Counted from the first letter of the stretch, positions 34,713 through 43,791 are shown. The stretch: DNA of 64,000 nucleotides from G051132615 sp051132615 (GCF_051132615.1 NZ_CP152375.1:2976001-3040000); one strand, 5' to 3'. Numbers and translations are program-made. The notes: generated from the letters alone by a model not told the origin.

Positions 34713-36065
34713 TTATAACCCTATTTCACTACAAGCAATAATATTTTCTTTAAATAAAGCTGAATTGACTGCAATATCTAAAATAGGAGAAGGTGGTAAA
34801 TAATTGGCTTTTCCTAAAAACTGCATATCCAGAATCAATGGGTTATCAACATTACAAGCTAAGTCAGCCAAAACCATACCAGCCACCGTTTGTTTTGAGA
34901 TACCAGAACCATTGCAGCCAGATGCAATATAAACATTGGAAGACAAACGCCCCCAAATTGGCGCACCATTTCTGGTAACACTGATGATACCTGACCATGT
35001 TTTTTCGATACTCACATCATTTAAATTTGGGTAAATTGATGCAAAAATTTTTCTGTGTTTCTGTGTCGCTTGATAAGTTTGATTTGAACTAATTTGTCCA
35101 TTTGGTGCAAACGAAACGTGTTGTCGAATTAAAAATCTATTATCTGGGGTAAAACGTAATGTAGCAGCGGCAATAGCATTAATAGGTAAAATACCCCATG
35201 GGGTCATTTTCGGTAACCTACTTAACTGCTCTTTTGTAAGTGGTTCTGTTAAGCTGGAAAAAGTCGCCATTGGTGCTTGATTATTTGCCTGAGCAAATAA
35301 CTGACCTGCAACAGCATTGGTTGCAATCATAACATTTGCTGCTGATATTTCCCCATATGGCAGTTTAATTTTGACATATTTGCCTATATCCAGCGATAGC
35401 ACAGGGCTTTGCTCATAAAACAAAACGTTTTCAGGTAAATGCTCAGCTAGCCCGATCATCAATTTGGCTGGGTTGATCAAAATACCATCATTTGTATGTA
35501 TGCCTTTTTGATAAAATTTTGTACCAAATCGATTAAAGATTTCGTCTTGTTGTAATACAGAAAACCCTTCATTTAATGACTGAAGCTCATGTATGTGTTG
35601 ATTTAAAGCCTGATCAAATTTCTGATTAACAATACAATAATATTTACCTACCTCAGACCATTCACAGTCAATATTATTCATACTGACAAATTCACGTAAC
35701 TGTGTAACCCCTGAAGAAAGAATACGGTTATAAACTTCAGCTTTTTTTAACTCAGATGCAGAACTATTTATTTGATGAGCCAAACCAATAATAAAACCAG
35801 AGTTCCTTGAGGAAGCATTATTTTCAATTGTATTGGCTTCAAGTAAGATCACTTTGGCAGAAGGATTATTTTCGGCTAGTCGCCTCGCAAAGGCAAAACC
35901 AGCATAACCTGCGCCAATGACCACCCAATCTGCTGTTGTATTTCCTGTAAACGAAGGAAAAACAGGAAAACGCTCAGGATAACTAAGCCACCCATTATAA
36001 TTCTGGTTAAAAGGAATTTTTGCTTCTTTCATTTTTATTTTATGCTTTGATAATGAGCTTTTCAT
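34713..36065 (-). CDS. FAD-dependent amine oxidoreductase (DAO family)
   Basis: A 450-residue flavoenzyme. The dinucleotide fold is VVIGAGYAGFAFARRL with an acidic ribose contact in ILLEANTIE. SRNSGFI follows the pattern of the OrdL/PuuB group of the DAO fold, which also begins with a Y-N-G-W-x-x-YP segment like that at residues 20-30. A C-terminal GCNGSGISKQTVAG segment contacts FAD. Relatives oxidise N-substituted amino acids or gamma-glutamylputrescine. No puu gene is nearby. The start at 36065 has CAGGC just upstream; an internal Met at residue 12 is an alternative. Substrate unknown. Confidence 0.82.
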   Translation of the reverse strand: MKSSLSKHKIKMKEAKIPFNQNYNGWLSYPERFPVFPSFTGNTTADWVVIGAGYAGFAFARRLAENNPSAKVILLEANTIENNASSRNSGFIIGLAHQINSSASELKKAEVYNRILSSGVTQLREFVSMNNIDCEWSEVGKYYCIVNQKFDQALNQHIHELQSLNEGFSVLQQDEIFNRFGTKFYQKGIHTNDGILINPAKLMIGLAEHLPENVLFYEQSPVLSLDIGKYVKIKLPYGEISAANVMIATNAVAGQLFAQANNQAPMATFSSLTEPLTKEQLSRLPKMTPWGILPINAIAAATLRFTPDNRFLIRQHVSFAPNGQISSNQTYQATQKHRKIFASIYPNLNDVSIEKTWSGIISVTRNGAPIWGRLSSNVYIASGCNGSGISKQTVAGMVLADLACNVDNPLILDMQFLGKANYLPPSPILDIAVNSALFKENIIACSEIGL

Positions 36066-36231
36066 TATAGCCTGTTATGCGCTCAATTAGACAAAAATCT
36101 CCGTGCTTTCTTAAGAATGAATTTCTCCCATAAATAAAAGCCTTTAATCAAATAAAAAACTCAACTAGTTTTACTAAATATTGGCCAAAATTCGGATCAG
36201 TATAAACATATATTCTTTTAATTAAAGCACT

Positions 36232-36568
36232 TTATGCGTCAAATTCAAACACACTGCTAAATTTATTGCTTCTAAAATAAAATTGATTGGTCAGTTTTCC
36301 TGTTTCCTCAACTTCTACAATAACCGAATCTCCTATTTGTTTGATTATAAATTGATCAAAATGATATTCAAGCTGTTCAAAAAATATTTTCAACCAAATA
36401 TTTATTATTCTGATGAAATAACACTATGCCTTTGAGCACACCTTATTTTGCAAAAAACACCTCACAATTTTCAATTAAAAGGCTGGCGATTTTATCAATA
36501 TTTCTTGAACTGACTGCCTTAAAATAAGCAAACACATTTTGTTCATAACACATCTGCTTTTCTTTCAT
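36232..36568 (-). pseudogene. Decayed SnoaL-like/NTF2-fold gene
   Basis: Reading leftward from the ATG at 36568, the frame encodes YFKAVSSRNIDKIASLLIE, then hits a stop after CEVFFAK. Continuing in the next frame gives GVLKGI and KYLVENIF. A further frame gives EQLEYHFDQFIIKQ and ends with NKFSSVFEFDA and a stop at 36232-36234. The pieces, in order, form a SnoaL-like domain of about 110 residues. At least one stop and two frame changes are needed, so the gene is inactive. It lies just downstream of the ABM gene, 49 bases away, on the same strand, so it may once have been the operon's third member. Confidence 0.72.
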
Positions 36569-36616
36569 AACCTATATTTTGACTGATTAAATATTGAACT
36601 TGATTAAACTTTATTT

Positions 36617-36910
36617 TTATGTAACCGTTAATTCAATATGTTGAGTACCCAAAACAGATTCAACAAGATCGAGTGCGAAATATTTTTTTGTATAATCTTT
36701 TTGCATATGCTCTTGCATAGCCAATTGATTACTAAACACCTCCCAGAGCGTAAATAATTCTGCATGATCATGATGTTGAAAAACTTTAAAAACCTCACAA
36801 CCTGGTTCCTTAATGGTTTGTTCGATTAATGCTAAAATAGCCACCTTAAGTTCTTCTGCACGCTCAGGTTTTGCTCGAATGAGTACAGTCAGAGCAATTT
36901 TTGTTTCCAT
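36617..36910 (-). CDS. Antibiotic biosynthesis monooxygenase (ABM) domain protein
   Basis: A 97-residue dimeric ferredoxin-like protein of the ABM/YgiN type. I choose the ATG at 36910, which has AGGAG nine bases upstream, over an earlier in-frame start inside the previous gene. Typical features are IALTVLIRAKPERAEEL at the start, EPGCEVFKVFQ in the middle and LFTLWEVFSNQLAMQEHM. Relatives act on quinols or other small aromatic compounds, or have no known activity. It follows the aldo/keto reductase by 16 bases, so both are under the divergent LysR regulator, presumably for aldehyde or quinone stress. Confidence 0.83.
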   Translation of the reverse strand: METKIALTVLIRAKPERAEELKVAILALIEQTIKEPGCEVFKVFQHHDHAELFTLWEVFSNQLAMQEHMQKDYTKKYFALDLVESVLGTQHIELTVT

Positions 36911-36926
36911 CGTATAAACTCCTAAA

Positions 36927-37928
36927 TTACTCATTGATACCTGTCATGGCAATTTGCGGGTATCGAGCACCAGCCACATTATGATGAAAATATTCTCTTA
37001 AAGTAGATAGCTCATCTTGAGACAAAAACACAGACATACTCTGAAAATTATCAAAAAGATATTTTTCAGTACGCGTACCAGGAATAATATGAATATGCTC
37101 ACCTTGGTGTAATACCCAAGCAAGGGCTATTTGAGCCAAACTACACTCTTTAGCTTGAGCTAATAAATTTAATTGAGCCACCAAAGCTAAATTATGATTG
37201 ATGTTCTCTTGATTAAATCGTGGCATAAACTGACGAGTATCTCCTTGTTTTTGAACTGATTCTAAATTCAACATACCTGATAATAAACCACGACTCATCG
37301 GGCTATAAGCAACAAAAGCCGTATTATGGTCTTTACAAGCCTGTAACATGCCGTCTTCAGGCTCCAAAGACAATAAAGAATACTCGGTTTGAATAGCCGC
37401 TATAGGATGAATTGCTTGTGCTTGCAAATATGTTTCTACAGAAACTTCTGAAAGCCCAATTTCCCTAATCAATCCCTCTTGTACAAGCTCTGCCAATATC
37501 CCTATTGTTTCTTCAATCGGTGTTGCAGGATCCCTACGGTGTACGTAGTATAAATCTAAGTAATCTACACCTAAACGGTCTAAGCTTTTTTCACATGCTT
37601 CACGTACATATTGAGTGCTGCCATCTACTGTACGAGCCATTTCACCATTAGCATTGCGTTTAATACCAAATTTAGAGGCGAGAAATAAATCATAACGGCT
37701 ATATCTTTTTATAAATTTACCCAGTAAACATTCATTAGCACCCATACCATACATATCTGCAGTATCAAAATGACGGTAACCAATTTCTACAGCCTTATCT
37801 AAAATCGCTAAATTTTGATATTCATCACTTTTTCCATAAAACTCACTCATCCCCATACAACCCAAACCTACTCTGGGTACTGAATTTTGAGCCAATTTAC
37901 CTTTTTGAATCATCATATTATTTTTCAT
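36927..37928 (-). CDS. Aldo/keto reductase (AKR13/YajO-like)
   Basis: A 333-residue oxidoreductase. The catalytic tetrad is recognisable as Asp and Tyr in FDTADMYGMGANE, Lys in LASKFGI and His in YYVHRRDP. GLGCMGMSEFYG near the N-terminus and LGVDYLDLYYVHR are typical of AKR13-type enzymes, often annotated as pyridoxal or quinone-related reductases. IPGTRTEKYLFDN binds the 2'-phosphate end of the cofactor. It heads an operon with the ABM protein and is divergent from a LysR regulator 122 bases away. Substrate unknown. Confidence 0.88.
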   Translation of the reverse strand: MKNNMMIQKGKLAQNSVPRVGLGCMGMSEFYGKSDEYQNLAILDKAVEIGYRHFDTADMYGMGANECLLGKFIKRYSRYDLFLASKFGIKRNANGEMARTVDGSTQYVREACEKSLDRLGVDYLDLYYVHRRDPATPIEETIGILAELVQEGLIREIGLSEVSVETYLQAQAIHPIAAIQTEYSLLSLEPEDGMLQACKDHNTAFVAYSPMSRGLLSGMLNLESVQKQGDTRQFMPRFNQENINHNLALVAQLNLLAQAKECSLAQIALAWVLHQGEHIHIIPGTRTEKYLFDNFQSMSVFLSQDELSTLREYFHHNVAGARYPQIAMTGINE

Positions 37929-38050
37929 ATAACCATTTTCCTATTATTTATTTGTTATAAACCACCTGATCAAGATGAAAAACAGTGTATACAAATTCCA
38001 TTTTTGCAGCTATATTTAAAATTGGATTATTTAATTGCAAAAATGAAATT

Positions 38051-38941
38051 ATGTTAGATGACATAGCCTTATTTATCAAAATTGTTGAATCAGGTAGTTT
38101 TAATGAAGCAGCGAGAATATTAGACATGCCACCTTCAACCTTAACCAGACGAGTACAAAATCTAGAACGCCAACTTGGTTGTAAACTATTATTACGCAGT
38201 GCCCATCGCACAGTTCCTACCCAAGAAGGTTGGCAATATTTTGAACAGTGTCGCCCATTATTATATGCACTTGCCCAAACGACCCAAAAACTAGATGAAA
38301 CATTTAATCAAGTTTCTGGCACACTCCAAGTTTTAGCACCAACTAACCTTGCAAATGGTCTATTGGCACCTGCTTGGGTGGAATTTATGCAGGAAAACCC
38401 TTTAATTAATTTGTCTTTAATACTGGCCAATCATACTGAAGACCTAATTGGTAAAGGTGCAGACTTAGCAATTAGAATAGGAAAACAACCCGACTCATCA
38501 TTAAATATGCGTAAACTGGGTTCTGTCACTAATTTATTGGTGGCTTCCCCTAACTACTTAAGGCATGCACCTCACCTAACCATGGAAAAATTAGACAAAC
38601 ACAAATTAATTGTTGCCAACCCCTTATCTATATGGACATTTAAACATAAACAAAGCAACGAAACATTTAGAATTACCCCAAAAGCATACTTCGAAGTAAA
38701 CGATTTATATTTAGCTATTAAAACAACCCTTGCAGGGCTAGGGATACTTTTTTGCCCATTAAGCCTTTGCTATAAATATATTGAACAAGGTGATCTTGTT
38801 CCTGTATTACCAGAGTGGCAGAATGAGCCAAGAGAAATTTTTGCAGTTTGGTCTCAACAGCAGTTTCTGCCCGCCAGAGTTCGAGCGATGGTTGATTTCT
38901 TGGTTTCATATGTCAAAACACAACCTCTTTTAAACGACTAA
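38051..38941 (+). CDS. LysR-family transcriptional regulator
   Basis: A 296-residue LTTR. I use the ATG at 38051, where MLDDIALFIKIVESGSF matches the family's N-terminus; the open frame upstream to 37985 is not protein-like. The winged helix is SFNEAARILDMPPSTLTRRVQNLERQLG (core AARILDMPPSTLTRRV), and the effector domain runs from about residue 90. The effector part GADLAIRIGKQPDSSL resembles the CrgA/DmlR group. Divergent from the aldo/keto reductase-ABM operon, it is the likely regulator of that operon. No palindromic T-N11-A box is obvious enough to mark. Confidence 0.88.
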   Translation: MLDDIALFIKIVESGSFNEAARILDMPPSTLTRRVQNLERQLGCKLLLRSAHRTVPTQEGWQYFEQCRPLLYALAQTTQKLDETFNQVSGTLQVLAPTNLANGLLAPAWVEFMQENPLINLSLILANHTEDLIGKGADLAIRIGKQPDSSLNMRKLGSVTNLLVASPNYLRHAPHLTMEKLDKHKLIVANPLSIWTFKHKQSNETFRITPKAYFEVNDLYLAIKTTLAGLGILFCPLSLCYKYIEQGDLVPVLPEWQNEPREIFAVWSQQQFLPARVRAMVDFLVSYVKTQPLLND

Positions 38942-39065
38942 GTATCTTTATTTATAATTTTTACCTTGTTTATACACCAGTTGACGATTTATAAATAATA
39001 ATTTATGATTTTATCATTCATAAAATATAAAAATACCTACCTAAAAATTTGATTGAAAGGTAATT

Positions 39066-39545
39066 ATGCGATATCTTATTATCCTCTGTTTAAGTCTACT
39101 ACTGCCATTTTCTCATGGAGAGGTTATGAATAAAGAAAACTCTAACTATCATCGATTAATAACCTCAGGCGTCATGTTTAACTCCATAAAAGGGAAACAA
39201 TTTTCTATTGCAATTAGCATGAAAAGTAAAGACTTCGATAAATATTTAAGAAATACACCAACAAACCCTCCTATTACAGGAAAAGTTATCATCCATTCAG
39301 CTCAAGGAGTTCCCCAAATACATAGCTTAGTATTTACTCCTGACTTTCTAGGGGAAACTGAATTTACTTCATATGAACCTTGGAAAGAACTAACATCTAA
39401 AATATTAGTAGATGAAAAGACAAAAAAACCAATTGTATTAAAAAGAGGACAATATATTATCATACCTGAGTTATATATCCCGAAAAGTGCCCCTAATAAC
39501 ATCTTAACTATTATTAAAATAATGGAATTAGATCAGTTTGAATAG
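39066..39545 (+). CDS. Secreted protein, candidate immunity partner
   Basis: A 159-residue protein with an N-terminal signal peptide (LIILCLSLLLPFSHG). The mature part of about 140 residues is mostly beta, with charged loops, and shows no family I know. It sits 14 bases before the start of a two-domain hydrolase gene on the same strand. Periplasmic immunity proteins of type IV or type VI effectors have this size, export and gene order, and the tight coupling suggests co-expression. There is no lipobox at the expected place; the only Cys is inside the hydrophobic core (C8). The immunity role is inference. Confidence 0.6.
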   Translation: MRYLIILCLSLLLPFSHGEVMNKENSNYHRLITSGVMFNSIKGKQFSIAISMKSKDFDKYLRNTPTNPPITGKVIIHSAQGVPQIHSLVFTPDFLGETEFTSYEPWKELTSKILVDEKTKKPIVLKRGQYIIIPELYIPKSAPNNILTIIKIMELDQFE

Positions 39546-39559
39546 AAGAGGTATTGTTT

Positions 39560-40450
39560 ATGAGCGAACATGCAACAATTACTATTAAAAATGATCGAGA
39601 TTTAAATAATCGAGACTGGTCAGGTCGTACTGGTTCAGAAGGCGCAATTCATACATGGCTTGAAGTATCATTACCAAATAAAGATCCTGTTATTATAAGT
39701 TTTGGAGTAGCAGATGCTATAGGTACTGTCTGGGAAAAACCAGGAACTTTTTATAATCACCCTAACCGACATTTTGATGACTCAATATCTTTTCAAGTCC
39801 CAGTTGAAGATGCACAAAAGGTGATTGACCAATACATAAATGATCGAAATAATCCTCCAAATTATGAAATTCTTCCTAATAAAGGGGAAAATTTTAATTG
39901 TGTGACATATAGTAGTCATCTTCTAGAATCTATAAATATAAATATATTAAGGGGAATTAGTAATCCATACAAAGTTGATAATGCTATAGATGCAGAAAAG
40001 TTAGAAAGAATAAAACAAGGACTCAACCCAGATACAGGTGCTTCAGTACAAGAATTAAACCTAAATACAAATGTACTGACTAACAACATAAACTCAAATT
40101 CTTTAGAAATACAGAAGCTACACGAAAAAATAGGTGGCTATCTTTACCCAATATTAGCAGAAAATAATGTAAGCCAAGGTCATGCAGATTCCATGGTAGC
40201 AACTGCTGTACAACAATCTGTTTACGCCAATATTAATGCAGATCAAGTACAATTTGTGGGCATTGATAAAAATAAGAATTTAATTAACGTATTTAGTACA
40301 GACTCACTCTATAAAATGGCTAGTTTTGATGCCATTGCTGCAAGTAAAAATAACCCTGATGAAGTACTGGCTAATGCTCAAAGAGAATTAGATCAACCAC
40401 AGCAACAAGAACCACAATTAAAAGAACGGAGTGGTCATTCCATAGGATAG
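39560..40450 (+). CDS. Two-domain His/Cys hydrolase with XVIPCD-like C-terminus
   Basis: A 296-residue protein from the ATG at 39560 (AGAGG nine bases upstream). No signal peptide. Residues 25-150 look like a permuted papain/NlpC-P60 type domain: catalytic-type H31 in GAIHTWLEV and C114 in NFNCVTYSSHLL, with His before Cys, as in amidase effectors of this class. Residues 180-280 (LHEKIGGYLYPIL, then ADSMVATAVQQSV, then QVQFVGIDKNKNLINVF, then a Gln-rich tail) resemble XVIPCD, the C-terminal signal of effectors secreted by the Xanthomonadales-type bacteria-killing type IV system. Probably a peptidoglycan-attacking effector with the gene before it as immunity. No secretion genes lie in this window. 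Domain calls are by eye. Confidence 0.58.
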   Translation: MSEHATITIKNDRDLNNRDWSGRTGSEGAIHTWLEVSLPNKDPVIISFGVADAIGTVWEKPGTFYNHPNRHFDDSISFQVPVEDAQKVIDQYINDRNNPPNYEILPNKGENFNCVTYSSHLLESININILRGISNPYKVDNAIDAEKLERIKQGLNPDTGASVQELNLNTNVLTNNINSNSLEIQKLHEKIGGYLYPILAENNVSQGHADSMVATAVQQSVYANINADQVQFVGIDKNKNLINVFSTDSLYKMASFDAIAASKNNPDEVLANAQRELDQPQQQEPQLKERSGHSIG

Positions 40451-40856
40451 TGCTATTCATACTCTCTAGTTTTTGTTAGCCAATGATTATTAGATCATGC
40501 TTAATTATCAACCATAATATCTATCGACATACTACTGTAAGGTGCACAAAAGCGCTCACTCACCTTAAATTAACCCTTCTTATATAAGCTCTGTCTATCT
40601 CCTTTAACTTCAGTATTCAGTATATTGACTAAAAAAATAAATTTATTTTTCTATAAATAATTTCAACTCAAATAACCATTATTTAAATCATAATAATTAG
40701 ATATATAAAACATTAATTATTACTCTTTTTCTTCCCATTTTTATTTGCTAAGATAAATTACATGATTATGGTTAAAGACAAAAATTTAATCATGATTTAT
40801 GACACAAACTTGACTAAATAACGTTAAGTACTACTTATTAAAATGGAGTACTCATC
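40451..40856. other. Intergenic stretch before the microprotein
   Basis: About 400 AT-rich bases. Apart from a possible promoter for the following small ORF (TTGACT at 40810-40815 with TACTTA 16 bases downstream) I see nothing recognisable. Confidence 0.45.
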
Positions 40857-40967
40857 ATGGTTAACGGTTATATTCTCTACATCAGTATTTTGTTCCTAAG
40901 TATTTTACTTCTGTATTTTTTTGGGTTTATATACGGGGAATCAAATTTATATTTTCAAACAAAGTAA
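40857..40967 (+). CDS. 36-residue single-helix membrane peptide
   Basis: A short ORF encoding one hydrophobic helix (YILYISILFLSILLLYFFG) with a short polar tail. GGAG lies about nine bases before the ATG, a TTGACT promoter element lies upstream, and a hairpin with flanking A and T runs follows. These make a self-contained unit, like known small membrane peptides (KdpF, CydX). No partner is adjacent, so no function is assigned. Confidence 0.5.
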   Translation: MVNGYILYISILFLSILLLYFFGFIYGESNLYFQTK

Positions 40968-40970
40968 TGG

Positions 40971-41001
40971 AAAAAGACCTATAAAAATAATAGGCTTTTT
41001 T
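40971..41001 (+). terminator. Terminator-like hairpin after the microprotein
   Basis: A-run and CCTAT near 40971-40982 pair with ATAGG followed by CTTTTTT near 40990-41001, with a short mismatch inside the stem. Weak to moderate, but well placed right after the small ORF. Confidence 0.5.
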
Positions 41002-41208
41002 CCATTTTTTCTTCAACTTAAATCAAAATAACAAACTGATTTTTAATCATGCTGCTTATATTTAGCCCCAAAAAAAGCTTCAAATTCTGTTTAAATTCAT
41101 CTAAACTTCCCTATTAAAATCAATTTTTTGTAGTATGCGGTGATGAAAACCAACTTTACAAATTGAACTATAATCATCGTTAGCTGTATTTAATGTAAAA
41201 AACTGTAT

Positions 41209-42108
41209 ATGAACAAACAAACATCATCAATAAAGTTTGGTACTTTATTATCCTTTCTTGCTGCTTTTGGTTTTTCTTTTAAAGCCATTTTTGTCAAATT
41301 AGCCTATAACGCTGCCTCTATTGATGCCATTACTCTTCTTATGCTTAGGATGAGCTTTTCAGTGCTGTTTCTAGTGATACCCACAATATTCATCATTAAA
41401 AATGGCAAAAAATTAGACAAAAAAGATTATATTAGCCTAATAATATTAGGCGTGATAGGCTACTATGGTTCAAGTATTCTCGATTTTTTGGGGCTTCAAT
41501 ACATAACCGCAGGCTTAGAGCGTTTAATTTTATTTTCATACCCCACACTAACCATTCTAATTGGCATTTTATTTATGGGGAAAAAATTTGAAAAAAAATT
41601 ACTATTCGCTCTAGCACTTTCTTACGCTGGTATATTATTGGCATTTTTACATGATTTAAATGTATCAAATGATATCAAGTCAGTCATAATAGGCGCTACT
41701 TTCGTTTTTGGCAGTGCATTAACCTATGCTATCTATAATGTAGGAGCAGAAATTACCATAAAACGTTTGGGTGCAATGAAATTTTCTGTGCTGGCTTTAT
41801 TGGTTTCAACAGCCTCAACTCAAATCCATTTTTTCTTCCAAGAGCCCCTATCTTCGCTACAAGGCTTACCAATAAGCATCTATCTGTACTGCATTGGCAT
41901 GGCGCTTTTCTCAACGGTGTTGCCCATATTTTGGCAATCAGCAGCTATCCACAGAATCGGGGTAGAAAAGGCTGTCATGATTGGTATGCTTGGGCCAATG
42001 TTCACCATTTTTTTTAGTTGGTGGTTGCTTGGTGAAACCATTTCATTCGAACAGATACTGGGAACATTTTTCGTTGTTTTAGGTGTTTTTATTGCCATAA
42101 GACAATAA
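41209..42108 (+). CDS. EamA/DMT-family transporter
   Basis: A 299-residue inner-membrane protein with ten predicted helices in two EamA repeats. The first repeat begins at LSFLAAFGFSFKAIFVKLAY, and the first half ends with ERLILFSYPTLTILIGILFMGKK. The second ends LGPMFTIFFSWWLLGETISFEQILGTFFVVLGVFIA, seen here by its GETISFEQ motif, which corresponds to the ExxxxxQxxG signature. Members export amino acids and other metabolites. Substrate unknown. It is a single gene, convergent with the decayed LysR gene downstream. Confidence 0.88.
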   Translation: MNKQTSSIKFGTLLSFLAAFGFSFKAIFVKLAYNAASIDAITLLMLRMSFSVLFLVIPTIFIIKNGKKLDKKDYISLIILGVIGYYGSSILDFLGLQYITAGLERLILFSYPTLTILIGILFMGKKFEKKLLFALALSYAGILLAFLHDLNVSNDIKSVIIGATFVFGSALTYAIYNVGAEITIKRLGAMKFSVLALLVSTASTQIHFFFQEPLSSLQGLPISIYLYCIGMALFSTVLPIFWQSAAIHRIGVEKAVMIGMLGPMFTIFFSWWLLGETISFEQILGTFFVVLGVFIAIRQ

Positions 42109-42139
42109 AAAATTCATTGATTATTTAAATTTTTATTTT

Positions 42140-42560
42140 TTAACCAATCAACAATATGTTGGATTTTATGGTTATTTCTTTTGTTATTCTATGCAACAGC
42201 AGATATAACCACGTTAAATACCTCTTTAAGATTACATCAAGTGGTGCAATACTACTATTGGATAATGGCACCAAAGCCACCGTTGGTGACAACTGACAAG
42301 TGCTATTTGAGACAAAATGGAACTGGTTTTATGGAATATTTAAGGTTGAAACCCATTTAGACGACAAAATGTAATCAGCTCATCTACATCCATAGGGTTA
42401 ATTTAACGGGCTGGCATAATAAAATGAGCTCCTTCAAATGCACGAATACTGACGTTTTCATTAGTAGCTAATCGATGACCTTTATTTACAGCAATGACCA
42501 AAGGAGAGGTTGTAAGAGGGTAAAGGAGTCAAATCGTTTTTATACTCACCATATTCAATA
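42140..42560 (-). pseudogene. Decayed LysR-family regulator (effector domain remnant)
   Basis: On the - strand a segment reads PLVIAVNKGHRLATNENV, SIRAFEGAHFIMPAR, stop, INPMDVDELITFCRLNGFQP, which is the middle of a LysR effector-binding domain. Further down in another frame comes VALVPLSNSSIAPLDVILKRYL, the usual C-terminal part, ending in a stop at 42140-42142. Several stops and frame changes interrupt it, and no helix-turn-helix part is left. It is a dead remnant between the EamA transporter and the nitroreductase, one of which it may have controlled. Confidence 0.75.
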
Positions 42561-42577
42561 AGTTTGAACCCAATTTA

Positions 42578-43555
42578 TTAATCTATTAACACACAAGATA
42601 CTGGGCGACGTTTAGAATAAGGCATAGGTTTTGCATACCCTACTCGTAAAATAATGGCAGGATATTGATTGGCAATATTTAATTGTTGTTTTAATTGTTC
42701 AGTGATTTCCTCTTCTTCACAAGGCTGATTCATATAAGTAGAAGAAATCCCTTTTTGCGTTAAACTCAACAAGAATCGTTGTAGCTTTTGCCCTAATTGT
42801 ATCCAATCATTCACCTCATTGTTTTGGGTCGTTAATAAAATAAAGTGAGATGAAGAATCGATTTTTTTTATATCACTTTGATTTTGTTTTTGGCTATTTA
42901 AAAAGCCAGACATAATTTTTTTTGACAACCACCGAGGAAGATTGGGTGCACCAAAAGCGTCATACCCCAAACCATCGAGCGTTTCAATAGAATGGGATTT
43001 ATTATAGCGAATCCAATACGAAAGCTCCGCAATAAATTCAGCATTTGCCATTTGTTTATTATTGCCCTGCACGATTGCTTTTTTCACTATTTCAAATTCT
43101 GTTGTACCATTTTTCCAGAAGTGAATATGAATATTTGGGTCTTGAATGGTTTGTGTCATACATTGATAAAGCTCTGTTTCATTAATAGCATGACCATTAA
43201 AAGTGCGACGATTCGTTTGTCTATTCTTCAACAAATCTAAAGAAAAATCAATACTGTTATTTGTATTAGTAGCAAGTGTCAGTTTAGTACATATGCCACC
43301 ACCTGATAGAGATATTATGTTTAAATCATAGCCTAATTGATTGGCTGCTATATTCATATTTTCAAGACAACAACCTAAACTGATATAAAGCTCTCGGTGA
43401 TTTGGGTCAACACAGGGTAAGGCGCGAGACAAATCGGGTTTAATCGTTATATTATTATGATCAATTTGAAATAACCAAGGCTGTGTATTATACCCAGATG
43501 GTGCCATAATGGCATAGTTTAATATTGCAAGAGTATCTTGTTTAAGATTAGGCAT
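42578..43555 (-). CDS. Acg-type nitroreductase-fold protein
   Basis: A 325-residue flavin-fold protein of the Acg/nitroreductase-like group, which is longer than normal nitroreductases (about 200 residues). APSGYNTQPWLFQI near the N-terminus is the FMN-binding start typical of this family, with the DLSRALPCVDPNHRELYISLGCCLENM segment (key RxLPxxDPxxRE) after it. NRRTFNGHAI in the middle and an ILRVGYAKPMP-type ending are also shared. Some relatives sequester FMN instead of reducing substrates. It stands alone between two decayed or unrelated regions. Confidence 0.82.
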   Translation of the reverse strand: MPNLKQDTLAILNYAIMAPSGYNTQPWLFQIDHNNITIKPDLSRALPCVDPNHRELYISLGCCLENMNIAANQLGYDLNIISLSGGGICTKLTLATNTNNSIDFSLDLLKNRQTNRRTFNGHAINETELYQCMTQTIQDPNIHIHFWKNGTTEFEIVKKAIVQGNNKQMANAEFIAELSYWIRYNKSHSIETLDGLGYDAFGAPNLPRWLSKKIMSGFLNSQKQNQSDIKKIDSSSHFILLTTQNNEVNDWIQLGQKLQRFLLSLTQKGISSTYMNQPCEEEEITEQLKQQLNIANQYPAIILRVGYAKPMPYSKRRPVSCVLID

Positions 43556-43791
43556 GATATAGTTTATAAGTCAATATTACCTCCATTGTATCCAATAATT
43601 GGATTATTATTCTAATATAATAATTAATAGTAAAGCGTATCTTATCAAAAAATGAAGTAATGACTTATAAGAAGATGGCGCTACCTACTGTAGACATAAT
43701 CAGGCTATATTGCAAAGCTAAATAAAAAAACAGAAGAAAGTCTGACTCGCCTCTGCTTTAAGAACTTTATTTTATCTTGAATACACTACTT

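Noticed and set aside
40941..40964. SNLYFQ-type ending of the 36-residue peptide, resembling a TEV protease site
   Set aside because: The key glutamate is not in place and the match is short. Chance resemblance, not a vector trace.
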